From Pachypanchax playfairii (Eukaryota > Chordata > Actinopteri > Cyprinodontiformes > Aplocheilidae): a stretch of DNA of 64,000 bases. Position numbers and translations under genes: made by a program. This document shows positions 27,401 to 40,800 of the stretch, in pieces; position 1 is the stretch's first letter, and each line of letters opens with the position of its first letter. Below the pieces are notes generated by a model, which saw nothing but the letters and a program-made list of their open reading frames with translations, was not told the DNA's origin and did no database searches. The stretch covers positions 953,502 through 1,017,501 of the forward strand of contig SSNP01000083.1 in NCBI GenBank assembly GCA_006937955.1. The letters run 5' to 3'.

Positions 27401-30400
27401 TCCAGAGAGGACAAAATGTTGCTGCATGTTTCCCATATTTCAGTCTCTCTTCAATTGTAGCCAGTTCTTTCTAAAATGCATTTTAAAATGATTGTTTTAC
27501 TTTAACCTCCGATTTACATCATGTTTGAGCGTTACTCATATATTTACTCTCTCTGGTCAGCTGATCAGTTGCTCCTGATGGAACCTTCAGGATTCTTCTA
27601 CTGCATCTTCCAAACAGTGGAATCTCTTCCCTCATTAGACAGGTGCCTCTTTGCACATTTTAAAAGGTCTACTAAAAAGCAATTTCTACTTGGCTTTTAA
27701 CATAGTGTATGATGATTTTTAGTTTTGTTTTATTTATGTGATAAAGGGCTGCTTGAACTAGTTTTTTTCGCACTCTTTAATTTTTACCTTACACTACGTA
27801 TATACCCTTTTGTCATGAATTACTAGGGTTTTCGGATCCCAAATGCAGAGAGGCAGGGAGTAGCAGGCTCAAATGAAAAGAGTTTATTAAGAACAAACAG
27901 GTTGGGGAACAAAACAAAACACAGATAAACTGCTCACTATGGAAGACAGGGGGGTTAATTCAAAGTCCAAAAAAAGTACAAAACAAAAAGCACAAAGTAG
28001 CAAAGCAAAATACAAAATAAACAAAAGCACAAAGTCTCAAACAAAAACACAAAGTCTCAAACAAAACCACTCTACTCACTTGGAGGAGGCAGGCAGGAGT
28101 CAAAAAACCCAGGGGGGAAGAAGAAACTCAAAATCCGCATTTGCCAATGGTGACGATAACTACTACTACTACTACTACTACTACTGTCATTTAGCAGACG
28201 CTTTTATCCAAAGCAACTTACATTGAGAGAACATACAAGCAAGAAATCAAAGAGAAGAAAACAATATAAGGAGGCGGACTGTTTGGAGTCCAGTTTAATT
28301 CCGACGCTGATACATCAAGTGTATCAAATTTTTTTTTTTTTTTTTTTTGTAGAGATAAACTCCCAAATCGCTATCATAAATCAATTCATCATTAAGACTG
28401 AAAGTGTTCTTTAAAGGTCCGATCCTCAGAGTCTGCTCTTAAAAGTAGGTGCCGACTCTGAGGATCGGACCGAGTTTGGTAGGTCATTCCACCATCGGGG
28501 GACAACAGAGGAGAAGAGTTTGGAACATGATCTCATGCCACGCTGTGGTGGAAGCGCTAGGCATCTTTCAGCGGCTGAGCGTAGCTGACGCGTGGGAATG
28601 TAGGTTTGGATGAAGGAGTGAAGGTAGGTAGGAGCTGTGTGTGTTAGAGTCTGGTAAGCCAGAAGCAGAGCTTTGTATTTGATGCGTGCTGCAACTGGAC
28701 CCCAGTGCAGAGAAATGAGCAGCGGAGTGACATGAGCCCTCTTGGGCTGGTTGAAGACCAGACGTGCTGCTGCGTTCTGAATCATCTGCAGAGGTTTAAC
28801 CGAGGACGCCGGAAGGCCGGCCAACAAAGAGTTGCAGTAGTCGATGCGGGACAAGACCAGGGCCTGGACCAGAAGCTGTGTGGTGTGGTCTGTCAGGAAG
28901 GCTCTGATTTTCCTGATGTTATAAAGAGCGAATCGACATGAGCAAGCTACGGAGTTAACCTGCTCCTTGAAGGACAGCTGGTTGTCCAGTATGACACCAA
29001 GGTTTCTGGCGGAGGTTTTGGGGAACAGCGTGGTGGAGTCAAGCTGCACGCTTATCTGAGGAGGTAAGGAGTTACTGGCAGGACAGACAATGAGGTCAGT
29101 TTTGGACAGATTAAGCTGAAGGTGGCGATCCCTCATCCACGCCGAGATATCTGAGAGGCTGGCAGATATCCGCATTGAAACGGAGGTATCGTCTGGAGGG
29201 AAGGAGAGGAGGAGCTGAGTGTCGTCAGCGTAGCAATGGTAGGAGAAGCCATGGGAGTGAATGATCTCGCCTAATGAGGTGGTGTATAAAGAGAAGAGGA
29301 GAGGACCAAGGACCGAGCCCTGTGGGACACCCGTTGCCAGCTCATGCAGACTGGACATCTGTCCATGCCACGAGACTCTGAAAGATCTTTCCGCAAGGTA
29401 CGAGGTGAACCATGAGAGGACCGGCCCCGAGATGCCAAGCTTAGATAGCGTCGAGAGGAGAATGAGGTGGTTGACGGTGTCGAAAGCAGCAGACAGGTCG
29501 AGGAGTACGAGTACTGAGGAGAGACCAGCCGATCTGGCAACCCGTAGTGACTCTGCAACTGAGAGAAGAGCGGTTTCAGTGGAATGGCCTCGCTTAAAGC
29601 CTGATTGATAAGGATCAAGTAGGTTATTGTCATGGAGGAACTGTGAGACTTGAGTGAAAACGGCTTGCTCTAGGATCTTGGACATAAACGGTAGGAGCAA
29701 GACTGGCCGGTAGTTTCCTACCTGGGCCGGGTCGAGCGACGGTTTTTACAGCAGCGGAGTGACAGTGGCTTGCTTGAAAACTGAAGGAAAGACGCCAGTT
29801 TTCATGGAAGAGTTTATAATGTGGGTTATTGCAGGTTTGACAGCAGGAAGAATGCTCAGCAGGATATCTGTAGGAATCGGATCCAGAGGACACGTGGTTG
29901 GATTAGATTCCACTATGAGTTGGGAGACTTCGTCCTCATTCAGTAAGCGGAAGGAGCAGAGTGATTGACCGGAGGAAGGATGGACCAGACTGGGATGGTC
30001 AGGCTCGGAAAACTGATTTTTAATGGAGGCGATTTTGTCGGTGAAGTAGGTGGCGAACATGTCTGCAGTCAGCCCGGTGGGTGGCTGAGCAGGTGGAGGA
30101 CGGATAAGAGTATTGAATGTCTTGAACAGTTTTCCCATGCTAGGAGCATTTTGGATTTTGTTTTGGTAAACAGCTATCTTGGCAGCCTTTAAGCAGGATG
30201 TGAAGCTAGAGAGCTTTTGCTGGTATTCGGACAAGTTAGAGAGATTTTTGGATTTGCGCCATTTCCTTTCAGCTGCTCTCAGACCAGCTCTGTGATCCCT
30301 CAGAGTGTCTGTGAGCCACGGACTAGGACGCTGCCGGGCGGCCAGCTTTGACACACGAGGGCAGACTTTGTCCAGAGAAGAAGCTAGTGAGGAGCAGAGC

Positions 30401-33400
30401 GTCTCTGTTGCCTCATTTACAGGCAGAGTTGAGAGCACCGAGTAGGAAGGGAGGGAGGAGCAGACATGCTCCGATAGCTGCGAGGGACTGAGAGATTGAA
30501 GGTTTCTGCGGTAGGAGACAGTCTTTACTTTTGCGTTAGGTACGTGAGGGATGGAGATGCTGAATTTAATCAGGAAGTGGTCTGAGAGGTAGATCAGAGG
30601 TAGGTCTGTAGATAACTACAGACTAAGACTCTCTGACTCTGACTCTGACACTGACTCCAACTGCAACTGCAACTGCAACACAACAGGGACATCAGACAAA
30701 GACTCTCTGACTCTGACTCTGACTCTGACTCTGACACTGACTGCAACTGCAACTGCAACACAACAGGGACATCAGACAAAGACTCTCTGACTCTGACTCT
30801 GACACTGACTGCAACTGCAACTGCAACTGCAACTGCAACTGCAACTGCAATTGTAACACATCAGACAAAGACAACAGAAGACAACGGTCCGGCACTGAAC
30901 AGAACACAGAAATAACCTTAAGTAGTGCCAGACCCAGACAAGACAAAGGTGCAGACAATGAGCTAATTGACAGGAGTGAAAGAACAGGAAGTGACATGAC
31001 CATATATGGAACACAGACTGTTAAACCCAAAAGAGACACACGCAGTTCCCAAACATAGAGACACAGACAGCAGACTATGACAAGATACAATACTAAACAC
31101 AGATTCAACAGTTAACAAAAGACACACCATGACTAAACATAGAGAAACAGACACAGAACCTTAAATATAAACTAAACTCAAAACCCACACTAAATGTGAA
31201 CAGAAGACCGTAGAAAAACCCACGGCTCCTGAGATATGTATGTTATCTGATGACTTAACATCTATTTTACGTACAGAATTATGATTATACAGACACTTTT
31301 AAAAAAGACTTAATTATAGTTGATGTAAATGTACAGTGTAAATGAATGTAATATGGGCAGTAGATTTTACTATGGAATGTTTTTTTTAATCAAATGCATA
31401 TTCTCTTTCAGATTTATTTGACAATAAAAATGAAGATCTTAGAAATGAAGTCTTTTCAAGCACAGAGGTACTTTTAAATCTAAAATGCAAACAGAAATAA
31501 AAAAAATCAATTTAAAAGGCATGTTTACCATGTCGGCTTTGTCATTGGCAACTTGTAGTTCCTTCTCTTTCACCTCCAGCTCTTTGCTGAGAGCTGCTAC
31601 AGACTCTGATGCCTCCTTCAGCTTTTGCAGACCTGTGTTCATCCTTAACAGAGAAACAGTCAAGGCCACATGGAATTACTATAAGCATTTAATTTACTGT
31701 GTATGTGTTTGTATGCTAGTTATATACATCAGCCTGTTTGCTGTGAAACATCTATAAAGCCCTCAGGTGAAGTGCATGGCATTCTACCTGAACTGTTTTT
31801 TTACAAGCGGGTTGTGAAAATACTTGCACATTATCACACAAGCTTTACATCTTTCATGTCATGTGTCGACTTTCTTTTGATGTCAAGCTATTCATTCAGC
31901 AGAGGCCAGTAAATCTCAGGAGTTTATGGGTTTAAAGTCATGAATAGAACTATTTATACATATGTACATGTTTCTTTCACATGATGAAAACTTTTCAGCT
32001 CTATAGTTCTATAATTCACTCCATCCATCTTCCATGCAGACTTGTTCCTGTTCAGGATCCTGAAGGAGCTGATGTTTATGTCCAGCAACCTCTGGACAAG
32101 GGGCAGGGTTACACCTAAAAGGGTCGCCAGTCCATCACAGGACCACATAGAGACAAATGGCTGCTCACACTCATGAACTCAATTAAGAGTTCTATCATCT
32201 ATGTTTTTGATATGTAGGTGGAAGCCCATGCATGCATATGGAGAACATACAAACTCCACACAAAAAGACTGCAGCTGAGTTTCAAACCCAGGCGAGTTCG
32301 ACTTCTTGGCGCATAGCGACAATTGTACCGACTGCACCACTGTGCAATCCAAAGATTATTTTAGAAAGACGAGATTTTTACCTCTGCCAAGGAGGTAATG
32401 TTTTCATCGGGGTTTGTCTGTCTGTTAATGAGATAACTAAAAAACTAATGGATGGATTTTGATGAAATTTTCAGGAAAGGTCAGAAATGACCCAAGGAAT
32501 ACACAATTAGATTTTGGGGATGATTCGGATTACCATCTAGATCCAGGAAGGTTTTTAAGGATATGAACATAGTACTTTCTACAATATGTCCTAGTGCTGC
32601 TTGGCAGAGGTCTGTGCTCTACGAGTGCTTTTCTAGTTAGAAAATGTTATTTTATTTTATCTAATGATGTAAATCTGACAGGTGACATAATTTTGAAAGT
32701 GGAGTGAAACAGGTTGTATGTGGTATGTTGGACCAAATTGCAGGCAGGAGATGTGGAACTTCAGAAACTTACAAATAAGAAACAAAATTGTTGCTATGGT
32801 ATCAAATCAACAGAATGAACTAGGGACAGGCATGTAAGAAAACCTAAAAAATATACATAAAACAGAGCATCTGACAAGGTAAATAATAAACCAAGGAGGA
32901 AGTAACTGTTGGGATGTTGATTACTGAGTGGCTGCCGATCACATAACGAAGATAATCTGCAGATGTAACAGAATTAATCTGAAAATAAATCCCCAAAATC
33001 CCACATACTGAAATGAAACACAATAAATTGGAGAAAAATTGAACTTTAATCTAACTGTAGTTCCTGTTTCTTTATAAAGAATAAATGGTGCTACTTAAAT
33101 AAATTCTAATTTAGGGGAAGTTTTCTAAGTTAAACCAAACACTGGAATGTGGATTCTCTAAATGGATCTAATATCATCGTCAATCACTGATCTGTTGTCA
33201 ACAATACACTTGATATAAATTGCTTTTTTGTCTCATCTAAATTTTCAGCTTCTTTGATTCTCTAATTAGTTGAATGGTTTTGTCAAATACACATCATGAA
33301 TAACATTTCAATAAATCAGAACTTAAGGACAGCAGAATGACCAAATACTGTAAAGTCAGTTATCTATTACATTAACATATAGTATTAAAGATACGTATAA

Positions 33401-34846
33401 TATACATATATATTGTCATGCTTGCACTTCCAGTTTGTGTGACGTGCGTGGGAATGGAGACACACGAAAAAGAAATCTTGCAGCTCTTTTCCTTGCCTTC
33501 AACAAGAATGTGAGTTACACTGGTCGCTTTGGATCTTTTACTAACATACAGCTGTTAGTATCAGGCTCTAACTCCGTCACAGACAGCGTGTTAGCAGTGT
33601 CCATAAACAGAGCAGTGGAAGCCATGAAACAACACAACACGAGATGACAACAATCTCGCAATACCTATCTAATAACAGTGTTGCGTTCCATGTTCTCACT
33701 TAGGCATGGAAAACTGAGTTTAAACAAATTAATAAACCAACAACTGATAACACCTAACTGCCTTACAATATTATAGTATATATTAGTCCTCCTACCTGTT
33801 GGCCAGTGTCTGGACCTCTGACCTCTTCTCCTTATAGATCGCCTTGTAGCCTTGTATGAAGGACAAGTAGGACTTCGGTGTGACGTGGGTGGAGCGCCGG
33901 TATCTAAATAAAGTTTAGATTGCATTAGATGATTTAAAAATACACTAAAAGTAACATCAGAATGTGTACAATATACATCATTATACAAAATAATGTTATT
34001 GAGTTGCCCAGAATCTATATGTTTAATGTCTCCCAGTGGTCAATATTCATTATATGTTACATGATTGTTAAAATAAAAGTCACCTGGATCAAAAATACAC
34101 ACAGAACTTTGATTGGCTGTTGCTGCTGATCTGCTACTGCTGGTGCAGATGGCTCCCCGGATGGCGTTTTCCTACCTACCTTACCTGACTCATCTGTACT
34201 TTGCCTACAGTCCTTCATCTGTTTTTTGTCTTTTAATGTTGTTCTCAGGGTGTTTTACACATGGGGGTTGGATTAAGGGGAGGGGGGGGGGGGTGTATCG
34301 TATGTATATATGGGCTTATTTATACTTTTATCCTGTAAAGCACTTTGAACTGCACTTTGGCACGAAAAGTGCTTTATAAATAAAGTTTGATTTAATTTGA
34401 TAGAGTTTGTGTTCTGCTGATGGTATTACAGGATTGTATAGTGTTTAATACAGATATTGATATTTTCCTTTTTAATTTTTAATTCAACATTATAAAAGTC
34501 AGTTTGATAGACTGTAGTACCTTTGGAAGTAATCCACAGACTTCTCTGCAACACCATCCTGGAATGAGCCCATGCACTGGACAACTTCCTGTTTGACCTG
34601 TGGTGAGCAGTCTATATCATAGACAGACAGGAAGTGCTCCGAAACTGAAGAGCAGGGAAAATGTAGGAGAAAAAAATTATCAATATATTAAGACTCAAAA
34701 AACGTGAATAATCTAATCTAACAGCTTTACAGAAACATATACAGTAAAAGGGAACTTACTGCTTTTAAGATAAATTAGCCTCTGAATTCTTACTACTGTT
34801 TTCAAGCCAAAATAGACTATGAATCAGTTATTTTACACATGTATAC

Positions 34847-34899
<53 letters not shown>

Positions 34900-37800
34900 G
34901 AAAAAAGTTTTTTGTTCTTAACTTTATTATTTTATAGCCCTAAACTTCACCTCTCCCTGTAAACTTTGATTTGTTTACACTTCAGTGAGTAAACAACCAC
35001 CTGAAAACACTTGGCAATCTTCTAACTGTTTTTTTTTTTCAGCTTTGTGGCTATTAGTCATTTAAATTTTCATCATGATAAAAAGCGTCCCGGAGGAGAC
35101 GTCAGTGTAAAATAGGATTTATTTAGGGCACCTTAGTAGATATAAAGTAATAAAGCATGTCTTCAGGTGTTTCATATAAGCTGAGATCTGAGACAAACTC
35201 CAGCCAACACTGAAAAAAAAAGAAACCAGTCCAGCCCTGAGGACTGAGCATCTACATGGTAAAAATAAACAAACGACATCATGATAAAAACTCAGATCAG
35301 ATCAGTTTGAAAAACAAACCTGCAACAAGAGCGTCTTTGGGCCAGCGACTGAACCAGTCCATGGTGCAGCCAGATATCAGCGCTGGGAACTTCAACGCCC
35401 GGTTTCGGAACTTTTCCCCAACAGGAGAAAAGCACAGAACAACATGAAGATTATGTCGGACTCGTGACATAAAGTACTCATACAGGTTTTCATTGGTAGG
35501 TGGTCGCCTTGGAAACTCTCGCCGCATTACAGGAATGAGATCACTGAGGATCTCGTCAATCTCATCGCGAGCAAATAAGTTGGACACCTGAAGACAGAAA
35601 CACTCATTTATATTACTGAAATCATATCATTGTCAACATTTAGCATCTCTCTAATCATACATTTGGTTTACAGATCCATATAACTACTATGTGATATTGG
35701 GTTTGATAATCCTCAAGGACTCTGATTTTATTTTAAGCTTGTCCTGGCTATCAGTTATACTTTTCATGCTGTAGTGCATTGAGTCAGCATTGAATATGAT
35801 CCACTGTAAACCAGAAGGGTTTCACTGCTGCTGGTGATATTTACATTTGTAAATAACTGTATATTTCCTTAAATATAACTGTGAAATCCCAACCACTTAG
35901 CTCAGCTTGTTAGCTTGCATTCAGCCATGATAATCAGACAAAGACAGAAACAAAGAACAGCGTAACGCAGCACTATTTTAGCAGAGAGTAAAATGGAAAT
36001 TCAAGCAACACAATAAACAATATAAAAATCTAGCGTATTAAGTAGAAATAGTGAAAAAGCATAACATAAGTTAAATAGCAGAATGTACATAACTTTCAAT
36101 AGGATATTACTGATTGATACTTTATTCATTCCTTTGGGGAAATAATTTCTCTACATTTCACCCATGCCCGACTATAAGTATAGTTATGTACAGATGTGTA
36201 GCTTCATCTTCAATTCAACATTCATGATGTTTCAATTCAACGTGATGATGACTTGTACAATGAGATCGAGAAGAGTATGAATACTTTCCTGAAACAGACT
36301 GACAGAAGATGAAATGCTGGAACTCTTTTATCAGTCTGTGTCTTTATAGCACAAATAACACTGTGGATACAGTTAGACGTGTATAACAATCTGCTACGTT
36401 CCACTTAGAAAACAACACAGAGTCTATGGTTTACTTTATGCTGTCTGTGTTACTGTCTCTCTCTCAGTCTTCCCTTCTGCTCAAACAAACTTCTACCTTT
36501 CAGAACTCAAATCCCATCCCTGCTCTTCTCTGATCCCCACATCTGTTTACCTTGCCTGGTAAAGCATCTGCTGCTTAAATTGTAATCCAGTAAATGAAGC
36601 AGAGGAAGGGTGAAAGATGAGCTGTGGGAGAAGAAGGAACTCCAGAAGGATACTGACGACATCGTGATGAAGCAGACAGAGCACTGAAACTTAAAAGATA
36701 AGAATAGATCGAAAAGCAGATGGAAAAATAAAAAGAGAGAAAGTAAGTAAGGAAAAAAACCCAATTGCATATAGTTAGGTAAACCCAACCTCTCCTGATG
36801 ATAGGACGTTGTTCATATACTCCAGGTAGGACTCATCTTTGATTTCGTTGTCAGTAAAGATGAAGCAGACACCTTTTCCTTGCTGCCCAGCTATTCTGTA
36901 CAAACCCTTCAGGTCATCCATTAGATTCGCTGTGTTGTATGAACTGGAAAAGACCCCAAAAACAGAATGTCTCTGGTTAATAAAGTCTCATTGTGGAATG
37001 CTTGTTTGAGTTTATTTTACTTAAACAACTTTTTCAAGTCATAAATGTTTGATCAACATAAATAGACATGTTGGTGGAGTTTCAAGTTGTGGGAGATTTT
37101 ATCGGTGTAAATGATAAAAAGTGTGAGTGCTCTGATATACTGTATTTCTGGGGATTAAGAAACATGTTTGTTTTTCTCTCCTTTATGGACAGACATGACA
37201 GCCATCTTATAAAATCAAAGTAATTACAGTAATTAGTTGTAGTACATACATCATAATTGGAAGGTTGCAAGATGATTTAATCTACACTCGAACCTGAAGG
37301 TGTCAGATATAAAGGGCTATTGTGATCTATTATCTTATCTTGTTTATATCAGAACAGAAAAAAATAGCATCTATATTTGTTAGACTATCCAAGTTTGGTG
37401 AGGATCTTGACTACTGTAAGATTATTTAGGTTTTTTGGGTCTGAAAGGAAACCCTGCTGTCCAAGCTTGACAGAGTTTGAAGTTTCTTTATGTGACCGAT
37501 AAGTATGAGCTTTCATAAATGAAGAGATCAGTCCCAGTAACAGTGATGGAAGATGGTCTGACACTTCCACAACTGTGTTTCTCTTTCCATAGGAATGATG
37601 ACTGGCCCAACCCTTCTGTGTGTCTGTCTCTCTCCAGTCCTCTCAGATCCCAGTCGGTTGAAGCAGAAAGCCTCTCATCCCGAGTCCGGTTCTGCTGGAG
37701 GTTTGTTTATATTGAAAATGAGTCGTTCTATTCCACTGTCACAAGTCAGTGCTGCTCAGGATGAAGGATTGTATTGAAATAATGATTCCACCCAATTGTT

Positions 37801-40800
37801 GATTCTTCAAAAAGCGCATTCTGATTAATTTGCATTTAATAACTCACTGGATCTGATTAAAACCAGCAACAGGTTTAAAAGGCGAAGTATGTTACACATG
37901 AGGAAATTGGCTCCAGTTCACATTTGCGCTTGTACTTAGTGTAAACAGACACAAGCTCTTCAGGTCAAGACTCAGTTATATACCTCCATTTAAAGATAAA
38001 GAACACTCTTTGAGGACAGCAACATCCACATTTTGGACAGTTAGGTCAGATGGTTTGAAAAAAGTGATAGAAGCCATTCTTTATATGTTAAAAAGAGTTA
38101 CCAAAACTTAAAACTGAATTCACACTGTGTGATTTTCCAACTGTCATGCTGTGACCAACATCTTTTTTCCAGCCATGGGTTCATCCTCAGCTGTCTCCTT
38201 GTTTTCCTCTTCTGTCTTTTCAGAGTCCAACTCAAATACTGACATTCTGCTGCATCACGAAAACATCCAGTCAGACATCTACAATAAACTCTTGCATCAT
38301 ACAGTCTGATGGGTCACTGTCCAAATTTTAGGAGCGGCTCTTTCACCAAATATAAAAGTACAGAGTCCTGTCACAGAGCTAATGATTCTCTTGCACGTAC
38401 TGATATCAATAATTCAAGTAAATTTGCATGACTACATGAAAGTCATTGACTAGTAGTGACAATGACTCCTTGAAACCTGAAACTCCCAACATGATCAGAA
38501 CTGAAGAAGTCTTTTGGATTAATTTAAGAAATGGAAAAAAGTGCCAATTGAAAAGTTGCATTATTTAATTAATGGAATCTCCAATTTCTAGATAGTCTAC
38601 ATGAATATTAAAGATAGTCACCTCACTATACTGGAGGACATGCATACAAAGGTCCACTATGTGTGTTTTGCTAGCTACTGAAGCTAAGAGCTAACATACA
38701 AGGCTGCCTTATTCAAAGCAATGCATTGCATTGTGGCACTTATTATACGCTACCTATGAACAAGTACTTTCATAGATAGATTTATATTCATTTTTTTATT
38801 ATTCTTCCAAATGCAGTAAGATGCACCCACATAGATCCTACATTAAAACAACTGACTCAGTCCTGGGACAACTGCAATTACTTTTACTGGCAATCTGCAT
38901 TACCATGGTGATGCAGTAATAGAATCCACAACAAACCCTTTTGATGAAATTGTAACACTACCCAAATACACTCACATATTGATGTGACTCTCTCAATCTT
39001 ATCATCACATTTGCAGCAGCTGTCACACACATGCTGTGTCAGGAGGATGCAACTTTCTGATTGGCTGAGGCTTTCTCACTCCTGCACACAGTAGCAGGCC
39101 CTTTTCAAAGTTACCTCATGAACTTTCTAGCTCAAATTAGTATACAAACACTATCCATTGAAACTTAGTCAATGAGATGTATGACAGCTACAATGCACAG
39201 GAGGGGAAAAACCCTTGCATGAGTTTGGAGTGAGATACAAGTCAGAGTGAGACAAACAACAGAAGGGCAGTTAGTGTTGTTCAGAGTGCAAACTGTTCAT
39301 GAGAAGAATTGTTACTCTAATTCTGATAAAAAAGGAGTCTCACAGAAAAGATTCAGCTGAAGAAGAGTCAGAGCTGCAAGAAACTCAGCATTAAATATCC
39401 GTCTGAGCCAATTTCATTCTGTATTTACTTTGTTCTATTCTCATATAGGAGATTTGGAAAATTAATATCCATAAATTTATAATTCACATGAGGATTACCG
39501 TGTGAGTGTGATTTGAAAGATTTTGTATCCGGCTATGAATGAGGCCAGTCTGGTTAGGCTCTGTTTGCCAGAGCCCCCAACACCCACTAGCAAGGCATTT
39601 CCACCAGGAGTTCGAATTATTCTTGACACCTGAACACAGAAACAAATGTTCACATGCTGAAAAACAGAATGAGAAAGAAGTACACATTTTTAACAGGTTG
39701 TGTTGACAAAAAAACAGAGCAAAAGGAGACTGTGTAACAACTTAAACCAACACTAAGTAACTTTTCAACCTTCATGAAATAGTTTAATAACTTCTGTGAT
39801 TATATGGCGACTTACAACAAGTTGAATGACACCTCTGTCATGGCTTGAGGGGGTCTGTATCACTTTCATTGGCACTAAACAACTTTGAGGAGGATGGTGG
39901 GAACCCTGCCACACAAAAAACTACGAATGGATAGGCTGCTTTTCGGCATACGTCACTTCCCCATTCGTCATAAACACGGAACTCGATGCGACCTGTTACG
40001 CGCAACTGCAGCTAACATGGCAGAAGCCCCCAAAAAACAAAAAGTTTTGTCTGAGGAGACAAAAAAAGAAAAAGGGAGAGTAACCGGATAAAAGGACAGT
40101 CAAGAATCAACATAGGCCCGGCTTTCACTCGCTGGCGTGAGCTCAAAGTCGAGGAGGGATTTCCGACTGATGCTGCCGTGGCTCTGTTCCTGCTGGACTA
40201 GTAAGTATCTTTCTATTCTCAAATCAAAATGCTAATGCCAGCTTTCGGAAATTTGCATAGAAGTAATAACTGGCCACCAGGTTGACAGTTCATTCACTCA
40301 GCCACTGGAAACCGAAATGTAATATAGTTCAATCCAACTGCTGGCGGACGGGGTATCTGGATTTTACGACGCTACGCGCTGGTGCTCATGGGAAATGCAG
40401 GCTTCGTTCACGTAAAATAATACCGCTTTTGTCCAGTGGCGCCGCCAAAATAAACCTAAACTGAAAGCTCCTAAGTACCGTTTTAAAAACAGAAACAAAA
40501 TATGGATCTATCCAATCACAGCAGCCTGGAAGGAACACACCCCTTAAAATAATAAGGCACAAAGAACCACACAGTTCCCTGGGTGTTCTGTGTTTCTAGC
40601 TTAACAGAATGTTTTGTGAAAAAGTTAGGAAGTATTGATGATTTAAAAAAAATATATATATATATTTATAAATGGTTTGCAGCTGGGACAAAATGTTTTG
40701 CCTCAGATCAATAATGTCTTTCTTTTTGTCCCTGTGCATCATCAGTCTGGTCAGCTTGTCCAGTCTGATGACACAGACAAGTCCCAGAAGAGCCACAATC

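Larger units (their letters stand above)
31644..33795 (-). other. Intron between exons 35 and 34
   Basis: 2.2 kb. Contains the SINE-like copy at 32018 and the dispersed repeat at 32379; 32640-33795 shows nothing recognisable. Confidence 0.6.

Noticed and set aside
30594..31108. Ser/Glu- and Cys-rich ORFs
   Set aside because: Direct translations of hexanucleotide repeats.
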